A stretch of 64,000 bases of DNA from Dysosmobacter acutus (GTDB taxonomy: Bacteria; Bacillota; Clostridia; Oscillospirales; Oscillospiraceae), in the NCBI RefSeq assembly GCF_018919205.1, contig NZ_JAHLQN010000001.1, positions 2,480,001 through 2,544,000 of the forward strand, written 5' to 3'. A program made the translations under genes and the position numbers. The notes under the pieces are model-generated. The model was given only the letters and a program-made list of their open reading frames with translations, ran no database searches and was not told the origin of the DNA. Of the stretch, positions 42,231-51,596 are shown one piece after another. Each line of letters opens with the position of its first letter. Within the stretch, counting starts at the first letter, position 1.

Positions 42231-42620
42231 ATGGCCGTCATCCAGGATACGCTGCGCGCCGCGCCGGAGCAGGTCTGGGCTCTTGTGACGGACCTTGGCC
42301 GCTGGGACTGGCGCAGCGATTTGAGCCGCATCGAACCCACGGAGGGTGGGTTTATCGAGTACACAAAGAGCGGCCGCCCCACCGCCTTCACCATCACGGA
42401 ATTTGACCCGCCCCGGTATTACGCCTTCTCCATGGAAAATGACAATCTCACCGGACGGTGGGCCGGTCGCTTTTCACCTCATCCCTCCGGCGGCACCGCC
42501 GTGGAGTTTCGTGAGGAGGTTTTTCCCAAAAAGCCGCTGCTGAAGCTTGCGGCAGGGTTCTATCTGAGGCGCCAGCAAAAGCAGTATCTCATGGATTTGA
42601 AACAGGCACTGGGCGAATGA
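42231..42620 (+). CDS. SRPBCC family protein
   Basis: The ATG at 42231 follows GGAGGGA, giving 129 residues. Sequence blocks (IQDTLRAAPEQVWALVTDLGRW, PPRYYAFSMENDNLTGRW, GTAVEFREEVFPK) fit the START-like SRPBCC fold, which binds hydrophobic ligands in a deep pocket. The ligand is unknown. It is probably co-transcribed with the LTA synthase-like gene and ends in a terminator. Confidence 0.82.
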   Translation: MAVIQDTLRAAPEQVWALVTDLGRWDWRSDLSRIEPTEGGFIEYTKSGRPTAFTITEFDPPRYYAFSMENDNLTGRWAGRFSPHPSGGTAVEFREEVFPKKPLLKLAAGFYLRRQQKQYLMDLKQALGE

Positions 42621-42624
42621 ATTA

Positions 42625-42655
42625 CTCCCCGGCGGAATACCGCCGGGGAGATTTC
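42625..42655 (+). terminator. Terminator after the SRPBCC gene
   Basis: Perfect 11-bp arms (CTCCCCGGCGG and its complement) flank AATA, followed by ATTTCT. Confidence 0.75.
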
Positions 42656-42756
42656 TCTGGAAAATGCGGCTCATCTATGGCATACTGACAGCAGGCGCGG
42701 GGGACTGCGGCAGGGGGCGTGCCTCTGAGCCTCACCGGCAAAGGAGGGAGGCAATC

Positions 42757-43962
42757 GTGGAACGAACCATACTGCACTGTGATCTAAACTGTTTTTACGC
42801 CTCCGTGGAGCTGCTCTCCCACCAGGACCTGCGCGATGTGCCCATGGCGGTGTGCGGCGACCCCGGCGCCCGCCACGGCATCATTTTGGCCAAAAACGAG
42901 CCTGCCAAGCAGATGGGCGTGATCACGGCGGAAACCATCTGGCAGGCCAAGCGGAAGTGTCCCGATCTGGTGCTCCTTCCGCCCCACCACGACCTCTACC
43001 GGGAGTACTCCAAACAGGTCAACGCCCTCTATAATCAGTACACCGACCTGGTGGAGCCCTTCGGCATCGACGAAAGCTGGCTGGACATCACCGGCTCCGC
43101 CCACCTCTTCGGCGGCGACGGCGTCAGGATCGCCGACGAGCTCCGCCGCCGGATCCGGGAGGAGTTCGGCCTGACCGCCTCCGTCGGGGTCAGCTTCAAC
43201 AAGGTCTTTGCCAAATTGGGCAGCGACTATAAAAAGCCGGACGCAACCACCCTCATCTCCCCGGCAAACTGGAGGGAGATCGTGTGGCCTCTGCCGGTGG
43301 GGTCGTTGCTCTTTGTGGGGCAGGCCGTGAAGAGGGCTCTGGGCCGGTTCGGGATCACCACCATCGGCCAGCTGGCCGGGTGCAGCGGCGAGATGTTAGA
43401 GGGTCTTTTGGGCAAGCAGGGGCTTCAGCTCCACGCCTATGCCAATGGGCTGGACCAGTCCCGGGTGCTGAGCGCCGCAGAGCGCGAGCCGGTGAAATCC
43501 GTGGGGAACAGCTCCACCTTCTCCAGAAATCTGACCACCTGGGACGAGGTGCGCACCGGCATCGCCATGCTCTCGGACAGCGTGGCCATGCGCCTGCGCC
43601 GCCACAGCCTCTGCGCCGGCGGGGTCCAGGTCACGGTCCGGAATCCGGAGTTTCAAAACCGCTCCCGCCAGACCCAGTTTTCCCATCCCACCCACCTGAT
43701 GCGGGACCTCTCCGACGGCGCGCTGGAGCTGGTCAAAACCATCTGGCGTCCCCCGTCCCCCATCCGGATGCTCTCCGTCACCGCCATCCATCTGGTGGCG
43801 GAGGAGGAGTCCTACTCCCAGCTGGACCTTTTGAACAGTGCAGCAAAAAGTGAAAAACAGGAAAAACTGGAGCGGGCCATGGATTCCATCCGGGGCCGCT
43901 ACGGAAAAGATGCCATCGCCTTTGGCTCTCCGGCCGGGCGACTGGACGAAACGGAGGATTGA
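42757..43962 (+). CDS. dinB: DNA polymerase IV (Y family)
   Basis: The GTG at 42757 follows AAGGAGGGAG and gives 401 residues. Catalytic acids lie in HCDLNCFYASVELL and GIDESWLDITG. The palm and finger region has CGDPGARHGIILAKN; HhH and little-finger domains follow (about 170-345). The tail lacks the beta-clamp motif at the exact end and finishes AIAFGSPAGRLDETED. It copies past damaged bases with low fidelity. It overlaps no SOS box that I can see. Confidence 0.93.
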   Translation: MERTILHCDLNCFYASVELLSHQDLRDVPMAVCGDPGARHGIILAKNEPAKQMGVITAETIWQAKRKCPDLVLLPPHHDLYREYSKQVNALYNQYTDLVEPFGIDESWLDITGSAHLFGGDGVRIADELRRRIREEFGLTASVGVSFNKVFAKLGSDYKKPDATTLISPANWREIVWPLPVGSLLFVGQAVKRALGRFGITTIGQLAGCSGEMLEGLLGKQGLQLHAYANGLDQSRVLSAAEREPVKSVGNSSTFSRNLTTWDEVRTGIAMLSDSVAMRLRRHSLCAGGVQVTVRNPEFQNRSRQTQFSHPTHLMRDLSDGALELVKTIWRPPSPIRMLSVTAIHLVAEEESYSQLDLLNSAAKSEKQEKLERAMDSIRGRYGKDAIAFGSPAGRLDETED

Positions 43963-43965
43963 ACC

Positions 43966-44547
43966 ATGGAGATTGCGGAAGAGAAAAAGGCTTTGCGCCG
44001 TGAGGTGCGCATGGCGGAACGTGCCCTCCCTCTGGAGGAGAAGCTTTGTTCCGACGAGCGGATCCTCACCCGGCTGCGGACGCTGAGCGAATACCAAAAC
44101 GCCGACACGGTGTTCTGCTTTGTGGGAACGCCCCACGAGATCGACACCCGCCCCATCCTTCTGGACGTGCTCTCCTCCGGCCGCAGGCTCTGCGTTCCCC
44201 GCTGCCTGGCCGGCGGCCGGATGGAGCCGGTGGTCATCCGCTCCTTAAACGACCTCTCTCCCGGCGCCTATGACATTTTGGAGCCGGTGGCCTCCTGCCA
44301 GGTGCTCCAAAGCAGCGAGGTGGACTTCACGGTGGTGCCCTGCCTCTCCTGCGACCGCTCCGGCCGCCGCCTGGGCCGGGGCGGCGGCTATTACGACCGC
44401 TTTCTGGCGGACTACCGGGGCCAGGCGGCAATGGTGTGCCGGGAGTCTCTGATGCGGCGGCGCATCCCTGCGGATTTGTATGACCAGACCATCGAAATAC
44501 TTGTGACAGATGCCCAAATCTACCACTGCCGGACAGATGAGATATAG
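43966..44547 (+). CDS. 5-formyltetrahydrofolate cyclo-ligase
   Basis: The 193-residue protein starts 3 bp after dinB. It has the ATP-binding basic N-terminus (KKALRREVRMAERAL), FCFVGTPHEIDTRPIL, and the C-terminal signature GRRLGRGGGYYDRFL. It converts 5-formyl-THF to 5,10-methenyl-THF with ATP. The glycine cleavage genes that follow are separately transcribed but use the same folate pool. Confidence 0.93.
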   Translation: MEIAEEKKALRREVRMAERALPLEEKLCSDERILTRLRTLSEYQNADTVFCFVGTPHEIDTRPILLDVLSSGRRLCVPRCLAGGRMEPVVIRSLNDLSPGAYDILEPVASCQVLQSSEVDFTVVPCLSCDRSGRRLGRGGGYYDRFLADYRGQAAMVCRESLMRRRIPADLYDQTIEILVTDAQIYHCRTDEI

Positions 44548-44571
44548 GCAATCGTTTACATGCGCACACAT

Positions 44572-44609
44572 GGAAAATGCCCTGCAATACAGGGCGTTTT
44601 CTCCTTTTA
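44572..44609 (+). terminator. Terminator after the cyclo-ligase gene
   Basis: Arms GGAAAA-GCCCTG pair with CAGGGC-TTTTC, with one internal mismatch, followed by TCCTTTT. Confidence 0.8.
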
Positions 44610-44625
44610 GCTCAGGTAAAATTTC

Positions 44626-44654
44626 TTGACACCGCTTCCGCTTTTTGGTATCCT
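44626..44654 (+). promoter_or_regulatory. Sigma-A promoter of the glycine cleavage operon
   Basis: A perfect TTGACA (44626-44631) and TATCCT (44649-44654) are 17 bp apart, ahead of the glycine riboswitch. Confidence 0.8.
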
Positions 44655-44704
44655 ATCTTCAACAAAAACAATCAAACAGGCCGCGTGTCTGTGTAAAAAA
44701 TTGC

Positions 44705-44860
44705 ATATTGTCGGATGAATGATTCAGAAGAGGCCAAGCTGCGGGCGGCAATCCGCGCTGCACGGGGCAGAGGACTGGATCGGGACGAATCTCTGAAAAG
44801 CATGACACATGCACCGGCGGGGCAACCGGACCATGGTCCGGGAATCTCTCAGGTAAAGAC
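44705..44860 (+). promoter_or_regulatory. Glycine riboswitch
   Basis: A glycine aptamer core is clear: GCACCGGCGGGGCAACCGG, a small hairpin, then GGGAATCTCTCAGGTAAAGACACAGAG. The upstream half (44725-44790) looks like a reduced or diverged first aptamer, since it lacks its own CTCTCAGG block. Position before gcvT and the overlapping terminator at 44861-44917 support glycine control. Confidence 0.8.
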
Positions 44861-44917
44861 ACAGAGGCGCAACAAGAACTCACACTACAAGGGGGTAAGT
44901 TGCGCCTCTGTCTTTTT
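44861..44917 (+). terminator. Riboswitch-controlled terminator before gcvT
   Basis: Arms of 13 bp (ACAGAGGCGCAAC at 44861-44873, complement at 44899-44911) are followed by TCTTTTT. The left arm shares bases with the aptamer end, so glycine binding can prevent its formation. Confidence 0.85.
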
Positions 44918-44952
44918 AATACTTAATTTTTGTGGATGGAGGCACATAAATT

Positions 44953-46050
44953 ATGGAAAAGAAAACGCCACTGTACCAGACCCACGTGGACCTGGGCGGG
45001 AAGATCGTCGAGTTCGGCGGCTACCTGATGCCGGTCCAGTACGGCGCTGGTGTCATCGCCGAACACATGGCGGTCCGTCAGAAGGTCGGCCTGTTCGACG
45101 TCTCCCATATGGCCGAGCTGATTCTGGAGGGCCCAGACGCTGTTGCCAACATTCAGCATCTCGTCACCGCGGACATCTCCAAAATGGTGGACGGCCAGGT
45201 CAAGTACGCCATGCTCTGCAACGACAAGGGCGGCATTGTGGATGACCTTGTGATCTACCGCCGCTCCGCCGATAAATACCTGCTGGTGGTCAACGCCGGC
45301 AACCACGAAAAGGACGCCGCCTGGGTGGAGTCCCACATCAGCGGCGACGTGCATTACGCCGATGTGTCCGAGCAGGTGGCCCAGCTGGCCCTGCAGGGTC
45401 CCAAGGCCGGCGAGGTGCTGAAAAAGCTCTGCGACGAGGCGCAAATCCCCCAGAAATACTACCACTTCACCGAGGGCGCCTCTTTGAAGGCAGGCGGGCG
45501 GGACATCCCCGCCATCGTCTCCCAGACCGGCTATACCGGCGAGTTCGGCTTTGAGATCTACTGTAGGGCCGAGGACGCGGTGACGCTCTGGAACGCCCTG
45601 CTGGAGGCCGGCAGCGAGGAGGGAATCCTGCCCTGCGGCCTCGGTGCCCGCGACACGCTGCGCCTGGAGGCCAGCATGCCCCTCTACGGCCATGAGATGA
45701 ACGACGACATCTCCCCCAAGGAGGCGGGGCTCCCCTGTAAGTTGGACGGCAAGGACTTCATCGGCCGGGACGCCATCATCGCCCGGGGCGCCCCCACCAT
45801 CAAGCGCATCGGCATGAAGGTGGTGGGCCGCGGCATTCCCCGGGAGCACTGCGACCTCTACGCCTTAGACGGCAGGAAGGTGGGCTGGGTCTCCTCCGGC
45901 ACCCACTGTCCCTTCCTGGGGCACGCCGTGGCCATGGGCTATGTGAACGTGGAGGAGAACGAGGTGGGCAGGCACCTCAACGCCGACGTCCGCGGCCGCA
46001 TGGTGGAGGTGGAGATCGTCTCCCTTCCCTTCTACAAGATTGAGCGCTGA
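44953..46050 (+). CDS. gcvT: Glycine cleavage system T protein (aminomethyltransferase)
   Basis: The 365-residue protein is full length, with KTPLYQTHVDLGGKIVEFGG at the start and the folate-binding blocks LFDVSHMAE, LQGPKAGEVL, GYTGEFGFEIYC and GLGARDTLRLEA. It takes the aminomethyl group from lipoyl-H protein and forms methylene-THF and ammonia. It is first in gcvT-gcvH-gcvPA-gcvPB-glyA. Confidence 0.95.
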   Translation: MEKKTPLYQTHVDLGGKIVEFGGYLMPVQYGAGVIAEHMAVRQKVGLFDVSHMAELILEGPDAVANIQHLVTADISKMVDGQVKYAMLCNDKGGIVDDLVIYRRSADKYLLVVNAGNHEKDAAWVESHISGDVHYADVSEQVAQLALQGPKAGEVLKKLCDEAQIPQKYYHFTEGASLKAGGRDIPAIVSQTGYTGEFGFEIYCRAEDAVTLWNALLEAGSEEGILPCGLGARDTLRLEASMPLYGHEMNDDISPKEAGLPCKLDGKDFIGRDAIIARGAPTIKRIGMKVVGRGIPREHCDLYALDGRKVGWVSSGTHCPFLGHAVAMGYVNVEENEVGRHLNADVRGRMVEVEIVSLPFYKIER

Positions 46051-46099
46051 ACAAATCATTCAAACAGAAACAAATTGAGAATAAATGGAGGATATGAGT

Positions 46100-46477
46100 A
46101 TGAACTTTCCCGCTGAACTGAAGTATTCCAAGTCCCATGAGTGGGTCAAGATGTTAGATGACACCACCGCCCTGGTGGGCATCTCCGACTTTGCCCAGGA
46201 GGAGTTGGGCGACCTGGTGTTCATCAACCTGCCCCAGGTGGGCGACAGTGTCACCAAGGAAGAGGCCATGTGCGATGTGGAGTCCGTCAAGGCTGTCTCC
46301 GACGTCATGTCCCCGGTCACCGGCGTGGTGGCCGAGGTCAACGAGGAGCTGTTGGACGCCCCTGAAAAGCTCAACGACGACCCCTACGGCGCATGGATCG
46401 CCAAGATCGAGAACATCACCGATACGGAGGAGCTGTTGGACGCGGCGGATTATGAGTCCTTTACCAAGGAAGCCTGA
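46100..46477 (+). CDS. gcvH: Glycine cleavage system H protein
   Basis: The ATG at 46100 is best placed behind GGAGG and gives 125 residues. The lipoyl lysine lies in [18 protein letters not shown], the standard site. HEWVK near the N-terminus and a [11 protein letters not shown] block complete the family pattern. The protein shuttles the aminomethyl group between P, T and L proteins. No lipoamide dehydrogenase (L protein) gene is in this operon. Confidence 0.95.
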   Translation: MNFPAELKYSKSHEWVKMLDDTTALVGISDFAQEELGDLVFINLPQVGDSVTKEEAMCDVESVKAVSDVMSPVTGVVAEVNEELLDAPEKLNDDPYGAWIAKIENITDTEELLDAADYESFTKEA

Positions 46478-46515
46478 GCCGGTTTTCGATCTATCCAGGA
46501 AAGAAAGGTGATTTG

Positions 46516-47829
46516 ATGGGTACATACGTTCCCAATTCCCCTGCTGTACAAAGGGAAATGATAGATGTCATCGGCGCAAAATCCATTGATGAGCTCTATG
46601 GCAATGTGCCGAAAAAGATGCTGGTGAAGCATCTGGACCTGCCCGCCGGCATGAGCGAGCTGGAGGTCCGCTCCGCAGTCACGGCCATGGCGGAGAAGAA
46701 CACGGTTTTCAAGACCTGCCTCCGGGGCGCGGGCGCGTACCGCCACTTCATTCCCTCCGTGGTAAAATCCGTCTCCTCCCGGGAGGAGCTGGTCACCGCC
46801 TACACGCCCTATCAGGCGGAGATCAGCCAGGGCATTCTCCAGTCCATCTTCGAATACCAGACCATGATCTGTGAGCTCACCGGCATGGCGGTCTCCAACG
46901 CCTCCGTCTACGACGGAGCCACCGCCGCTGCGGAAGCCGTCACCATGTGCCGGGACCGCAGGCGCACCAGGGCCTACATCTCCGCCACGGTTCAGCCCAG
47001 CGTCATCGAAACGGTGAGGACCTATTGTTTCGGCTCCGATACGGAGCTGGTGGTGGTGCCAGCCAAGGGCGGCCGCACCGACCTGAAGGCCCTTAAGGAG
47101 ATGTTAAGCGCCGACGCCGCCTGTCTGATCCTTCAGCAGCCTAACTACTACGGCCTGATGGAGGACGCCGACCAGGCCGGGGAGATCGTCCACGCCGCAG
47201 GCGCCAAGTTTGTCCTGTCCGTCAACCCCATCGCCTGCGCCCTGATGAAGACCCCCGCCGAATACGGGGCCGACGTGGCCGTGGGCGACGGCCAGCCCCT
47301 TGGGCTGGACCTTGCCTTCGGCGGCCCGTACCTTGGCTTCATGGCCGCGACGAAAGCGATGATGCGCAATCTGCCGGGCCGCATTGTGGGCCAGACCCAC
47401 GACGTGGACGGCAACGTGGGCTATGTGCTGACCCTCACCGCCCGCGAGCAGCACATCCGCCGCGAGAAGGCCTCCTCCAACATCTGCTCCAACCAGGCGC
47501 TGTGCGCCTTCATGGCCGGCGTGTACATGAGCGCCATGGGTGCCGAGGGCATGCGCCAGGCCGCCACCCTCTCTATGTCCAAGGCCCATTACTTTGCCAA
47601 GGCTCTGGAAAGGGAGTTGGGCTGGAAGCTGAAGTACAAGGGCGAATTTTTCCACGAATTTGTGACGGAAGTGGATGACAAGACCGCCAAAAAGGCCCTG
47701 AAGGCCCTGGAGAAAAACGGCATCTTAGGCGGCCTGAGCGTGGAGGGCGGCCTTCTCTGGTGCGTCACCGAGGTGGTTCCCCGCTCCGAGCTGGACCGGG
47801 CGGTTGCAATTTTGAAGGAGGTGTGCTGA
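46516..47829 (+). CDS. gcvPA: Glycine dehydrogenase (decarboxylating) subunit 1
   Basis: The ATG at 46516, after AAAGGTGA, gives 437 residues. This is the N-terminal half of P protein, as in Firmicutes with a split enzyme: YVPNSPAVQREMID, FLRGAGAYRHF-type segment, EYQTMICELTGM and LAFGGPYLGFMA. It pairs with gcvPB, 1 bp downstream, to decarboxylate glycine on PLP. Confidence 0.95.
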   Translation: MGTYVPNSPAVQREMIDVIGAKSIDELYGNVPKKMLVKHLDLPAGMSELEVRSAVTAMAEKNTVFKTCLRGAGAYRHFIPSVVKSVSSREELVTAYTPYQAEISQGILQSIFEYQTMICELTGMAVSNASVYDGATAAAEAVTMCRDRRRTRAYISATVQPSVIETVRTYCFGSDTELVVVPAKGGRTDLKALKEMLSADAACLILQQPNYYGLMEDADQAGEIVHAAGAKFVLSVNPIACALMKTPAEYGADVAVGDGQPLGLDLAFGGPYLGFMAATKAMMRNLPGRIVGQTHDVDGNVGYVLTLTAREQHIRREKASSNICSNQALCAFMAGVYMSAMGAEGMRQAATLSMSKAHYFAKALERELGWKLKYKGEFFHEFVTEVDDKTAKKALKALEKNGILGGLSVEGGLLWCVTEVVPRSELDRAVAILKEVC

Positions 47830-47830
47830 G

Positions 47831-49255
47831 ATGAAACTGATTTTTGAGCAGGGTTCCCCTGAGCAGCACATGACCCTTCTGCCCGAGTGCGACGTGCCGG
47901 TTGTCAAGCTGAAGGAAACCCGCCAGGTTCCCCTCCGGCTGCCCCACGTGTGCGAAAACGAGCTGACCCGCCACTACACCGCCCTTGCCAAGCGGGTCCA
48001 CGGTGTCAATGACGGCTTCTATCCCCTTGGCTCGTGCACCATGAAATATAACCCCAAGATCAATGAGGATATGGCCGCCCTGCCCGGCTTCACCCAAGTC
48101 CATCCCTCCCAGAGCGAGGGGACGGTCCAGGGTTGCCTGGAGGCGATGTACACCGCTGAGAAGTACCTCTGCGAGATCACCGGCATGGACGGCGTGACGC
48201 TCCAGCCCGCGGCCGGCGCCCAGGGTGAGTTCACCGGCCTTCTGCTCATCAAGGCCTACCACACCCATCGCAAGGACCTTGCCCGCAAGAAGATCATCGT
48301 CCCCGACTCCGCCCACGGCACCAACCCCGCCTCCGCCGTGATGGCCGGCTTCACCGTGGTCAATATTCCCTCCGCTCCCGACGGATGCGTGGACCTGGAG
48401 GCTCTCCGGGCGGCCGTCGGCCCCGACACCGCCGGACTGATGCTCACCAATCCCAACACCGTGGGCATCTTTGACAAAAACATCCTTGAGATCACCCAGA
48501 TCGTCCACGACGCGGGAGGCCTCTGCTACTATGACGGCGCCAATCTCAACGCGGTCATGGGTGTGGTCCGCCCCGGCGATATGGGCTTTGATGTGATCCA
48601 TCTCAACCTACACAAGACCTTTTCCACGCCCCATGGCGGCGGTGGCCCCGGCTCCGGCGCGGTGGGCTGCAAGGCTCTTTTGAAGGACTTCCTGCCCGGT
48701 CCCGCCGTGGCGGAGAAAAACGGCAGATACGCCTTCTGCACCCCAAAACACTCTATCGGCCGCATGAAGAATTACTATGGCAACTTCTCCGTGGTGGTCA
48801 GAGCCATGACCTATATGATGACCCTGGGCAAGGAGAACATCCCCGAGGCCGCCCGCAACGCCGTTCTCAATGCCAACTACATGATGGCGCGGCTGAAGGA
48901 CACCTATGACATGGCCTATGGCGGCTACTGCATGCATGAGTTCGTCATGACCCTGGACCGGCTCCACAACGAGACCGGCGTATCCGCCATGGACATCGCC
49001 AAGGGCCTTTTGGACAACGGCATCCATCCGCCCACCATGTACTTCCCCCTCATCGTCCATGAGGCGCTGATGGTGGAGCCCACGGAGACGGAGAGCAAGG
49101 AGACAATGGACCACGCCTGCGACGTGTTCCTGAAACTCTACAAGGAGGCCAAGGCCAATCCCCAGGCTCTGCACGACGCGCCGGTGTGCACGCCGGTCCG
49201 CCGCCTGGACGAGGTGGGTGCCGCCCGCAATCCGGTTCTGCGTTACAGCTTTTGA
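47831..49255 (+). CDS. gcvPB: Glycine dehydrogenase (decarboxylating) subunit 2
   Basis: The 474-residue protein is the PLP-binding half of P protein. The PLP lysine is in HLNLHKTFSTPHGGGGPG. Other blocks are GSCTMKYNPKINE, DSAHGTNPASA and HEFVMTLD. It uses the strong GGAGGTG site inside the end of gcvPA and forms the heterotetramer with it. Confidence 0.95.
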   Translation: MKLIFEQGSPEQHMTLLPECDVPVVKLKETRQVPLRLPHVCENELTRHYTALAKRVHGVNDGFYPLGSCTMKYNPKINEDMAALPGFTQVHPSQSEGTVQGCLEAMYTAEKYLCEITGMDGVTLQPAAGAQGEFTGLLLIKAYHTHRKDLARKKIIVPDSAHGTNPASAVMAGFTVVNIPSAPDGCVDLEALRAAVGPDTAGLMLTNPNTVGIFDKNILEITQIVHDAGGLCYYDGANLNAVMGVVRPGDMGFDVIHLNLHKTFSTPHGGGGPGSGAVGCKALLKDFLPGPAVAEKNGRYAFCTPKHSIGRMKNYYGNFSVVVRAMTYMMTLGKENIPEAARNAVLNANYMMARLKDTYDMAYGGYCMHEFVMTLDRLHNETGVSAMDIAKGLLDNGIHPPTMYFPLIVHEALMVEPTETESKETMDHACDVFLKLYKEAKANPQALHDAPVCTPVRRLDEVGAARNPVLRYSF

Positions 49256-49309
49256 GAACCAGGCGCGCACCATCTGCTTATGGAAGAAATTGAAGGAGGA
49301 ACTTTCCCA

Positions 49310-50557
49310 ATGATTAAGGAAACCATGGATTTTCTCGAACAGGCCGACCCGGAAGTCGGCGCCTCCATTCGTGAAGAGTTCAACCGCGAATGCCGCAACA
49401 TTGAGCTGATCGCCTCTGAGAACATTGTCAGCGAGGCCGTCATGCTGGCCATGGGCACCTGCCTGACCAACAAGTACGCCGAGGGCTATCCCGGCAAGCG
49501 CTACTACGGCGGCTGCTACGCTGTGGACGTCACCGAGGAGATCGCCCGCAACCGTGCCTGTGAGCTCTTCGGTGCCAAGCATGCAAACGTCCAGCCTCAC
49601 TCCGGAGCCTCCGCCAACCTGGCGGCCTTTGTTGCCCTGGTAAAGCCCGGCGACACCATCCTTGGCATGAACCTGGCCCACGGCGGACACCTGAGCCACG
49701 GAAGCCCCGTCAACATCTCCGGCAAGTACTTCAACATCGTCCCCTACGGCTTGGGCGAGGAGACCGAGACCATCGACTACGACGCTCTGATGCAGGTGGC
49801 CAAGGAGTGCCAGCCCAAGATGATCATTGCCGGTGCCTCCGCCTATCCCCGCGCCATCGACTTTGCCAAATTCCGTGAGGTGGCTGACGCCGTGGGCGCC
49901 TATCTGATGGTGGATATGGCCCACATCGCGGGCCTCGTGGCCGCGGGCCTCCACCCCAATCCCATGCCCTACGCCGACGTGGTGACCACCACCACCCACA
50001 AGACCCTCCGCGGTCCCCGGGGCGGCATGATCCTGTGCAACGACGACGACATCTTCAAGAAGATCAACTCCGCCGTGTTCCCCGGCACCCAGGGCGGCCC
50101 GCTGATGCACATCATCGCGGCCAAGGCCGTCTGCTTCGGCGAGGCGCTGAAGCCTGAGTTCAAGACCTATCAGCAGCAGATTGTAAAAAATGCCGCTGTG
50201 CTGGCCGAGGAGCTCCAGAAGCAGGGTTTCCGCCTGGTTTCCGGCGGCACCGACAACCACCTGATGCTGGTGGACGTGCGCAACTTCCACATCACCGGCA
50301 AGGAGCTGGAGCGCCGCCTGGACGAGGTCCAGATCACCGTCAACAAGAACTCCATCCCCAACGATCCGGAAAAGCCCTTTGTCACCTCTGGCATCCGGGT
50401 GGGCACGCCCGCCGCCACCTCCCGCGGCTTCAAAGAGCCGGAGATGGTGAAGATCGCCCAGTGGATGGCCATGACCGCCAAGGATTTCGAGGGCACCCGG
50501 GACCAGGTCAAGTCCGAGGTCAACGCCCTTTGCCAGCAGTTCCCCATCTACCAGTAA
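49310..50557 (+). CDS. glyA: Serine hydroxymethyltransferase
   Basis: The ATG at 49310 follows GAAGGAGGA, giving 415 residues. The PLP lysine is in [14 protein letters not shown], with NIELIASEN near the N-terminus and [10 protein letters not shown]. It interconverts serine and glycine with methylene-THF, so with the glycine cleavage enzymes two glycines can yield one serine. It ends the glycine-regulated operon. Confidence 0.96.
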   Translation: MIKETMDFLEQADPEVGASIREEFNRECRNIELIASENIVSEAVMLAMGTCLTNKYAEGYPGKRYYGGCYAVDVTEEIARNRACELFGAKHANVQPHSGASANLAAFVALVKPGDTILGMNLAHGGHLSHGSPVNISGKYFNIVPYGLGEETETIDYDALMQVAKECQPKMIIAGASAYPRAIDFAKFREVADAVGAYLMVDMAHIAGLVAAGLHPNPMPYADVVTTTTHKTLRGPRGGMILCNDDDIFKKINSAVFPGTQGGPLMHIIAAKAVCFGEALKPEFKTYQQQIVKNAAVLAEELQKQGFRLVSGGTDNHLMLVDVRNFHITGKELERRLDEVQITVNKNSIPNDPEKPFVTSGIRVGTPAATSRGFKEPEMVKIAQWMAMTAKDFEGTRDQVKSEVNALCQQFPIYQ

Positions 50558-50569
50558 ATGCCATGTCAA

Positions 50570-50606
50570 AAGCGGGCCGCAGAAGTTCTGCGGCCCGCTT
50601 ATTTGC
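50570..50606 (+). terminator. Terminator of the gcv-glyA operon
   Basis: Perfect 15-bp arms (AAGCGGGCCGCAGAA and its complement) around one base are followed by ATTT. Confidence 0.8.
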
Positions 50607-50633
50607 TCTATTCAAATGTCTTCTGACGTACCC

Positions 50634-51593
50634 TCACCGGCACAGCTTCAGATAGGCCTCCCTGGCCCGGGCCACCTCTTCAATATGGGAGGGCAGCGTG
50701 CGGCAGCACCCTCCCACCGCGCTGGCCCCGGAGCGCATCCACCGGCGGGCGTAGTCGCCGAAGCGCATGCCGTCCCGGCTGCCGTGCCAAGTTTTGGTGG
50801 CGGGATCGTACTCCTCGCCGCTGTTGGGGTAGACCGCCACAGGCAGGCCGCAGCTGTCCTTCAGCTCCCGGATCAGGTTCTCCACAAACTGGGGCGGCGT
50901 GCAGTTGACGCCGATGGCCTGGAGTCCGGGGTGCTTGCGGCTCAGCCGCTCGGCGCAGGAGCGGATATGATCGCCCTCGTTGATGTGAGAGCCATCCTTG
51001 CAGCTGAAGCTGATCCAATAGGCCGCGCCTAACTCCTCGGCAATCTGAGCCTCAATCAGCGCCTCGTCCATGGAGGGCTGGGTTTCGATCAGCAGCAGAT
51101 CCGCCCCCGCCTCCCACAGCAGCTCCATGCGCCGGCGATGGAAGTCGTAGAGCTCCTTTTCAGAAATGCCGTAGTTTCCCCGGTATTCGGATCCGTCGGC
51201 AAGGTAAGCTCCATAGGGACCCACAGCGCCCAGGCACAGGGGATAGGCCCGGCCGCTGTCCTTCCCTTCGGCGTCCCACCACTCCCGGCGCGCCTCCAGG
51301 AAAAGCTCCACCGAGCGGGTGATCAGCCCCTCCGCCTGCTGGCAGGTAAACCCTTTTGCCATCAGGCCGGGGATGGTGGCCTGATAGCTGCCGGTAATCC
51401 CGCAGTCAGCTCCGGAGCGGAAATAGTTCAGGTGCACCTGCCTGACCTTCTCCGGAGATTCCGCCAGCGCTTTGGCGGTCCAGAGGCTGTCGTTCAGATC
51501 GCAGCCCAGCGCCTCCAGGGCCGTGGACATAGAGCCGTCAATGACAATCACGCCGCCTGTTTTTTCCAACGTCTCAGCAAATGTGGTACGCAT
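50634..51593 (-). CDS. Homocysteine S-methyltransferase
   Basis: The 319-residue TIM-barrel enzyme has VIDGSMSTALEALG at the start, GAVGPYGAYLADGSEYRG, and zinc cysteines in GVNCTPPQF and GGCCRTLP. Family members move a methyl group from S-methylmethionine or SAM to homocysteine, making methionine. It starts 3 bp after the AGCS symporter gene, so the symporter may bring in its methyl donor; this is inference. Confidence 0.9.
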   Translation of the reverse strand: MRTTFAETLEKTGGVIVIDGSMSTALEALGCDLNDSLWTAKALAESPEKVRQVHLNYFRSGADCGITGSYQATIPGLMAKGFTCQQAEGLITRSVELFLEARREWWDAEGKDSGRAYPLCLGAVGPYGAYLADGSEYRGNYGISEKELYDFHRRRMELLWEAGADLLLIETQPSMDEALIEAQIAEELGAAYWISFSCKDGSHINEGDHIRSCAERLSRKHPGLQAIGVNCTPPQFVENLIRELKDSCGLPVAVYPNSGEEYDPATKTWHGSRDGMRFGDYARRWMRSGASAVGGCCRTLPSHIEEVARAREAYLKLCR

Positions 51594-51596
51594 TGT

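Noticed and set aside
48608-50569. 653-codon minus-strand ORF opposite gcvPB and glyA
   Set aside because: It spans two well-supported genes in antisense, has no ribosome site, and reads as repetitive His/Gly/Val protein.
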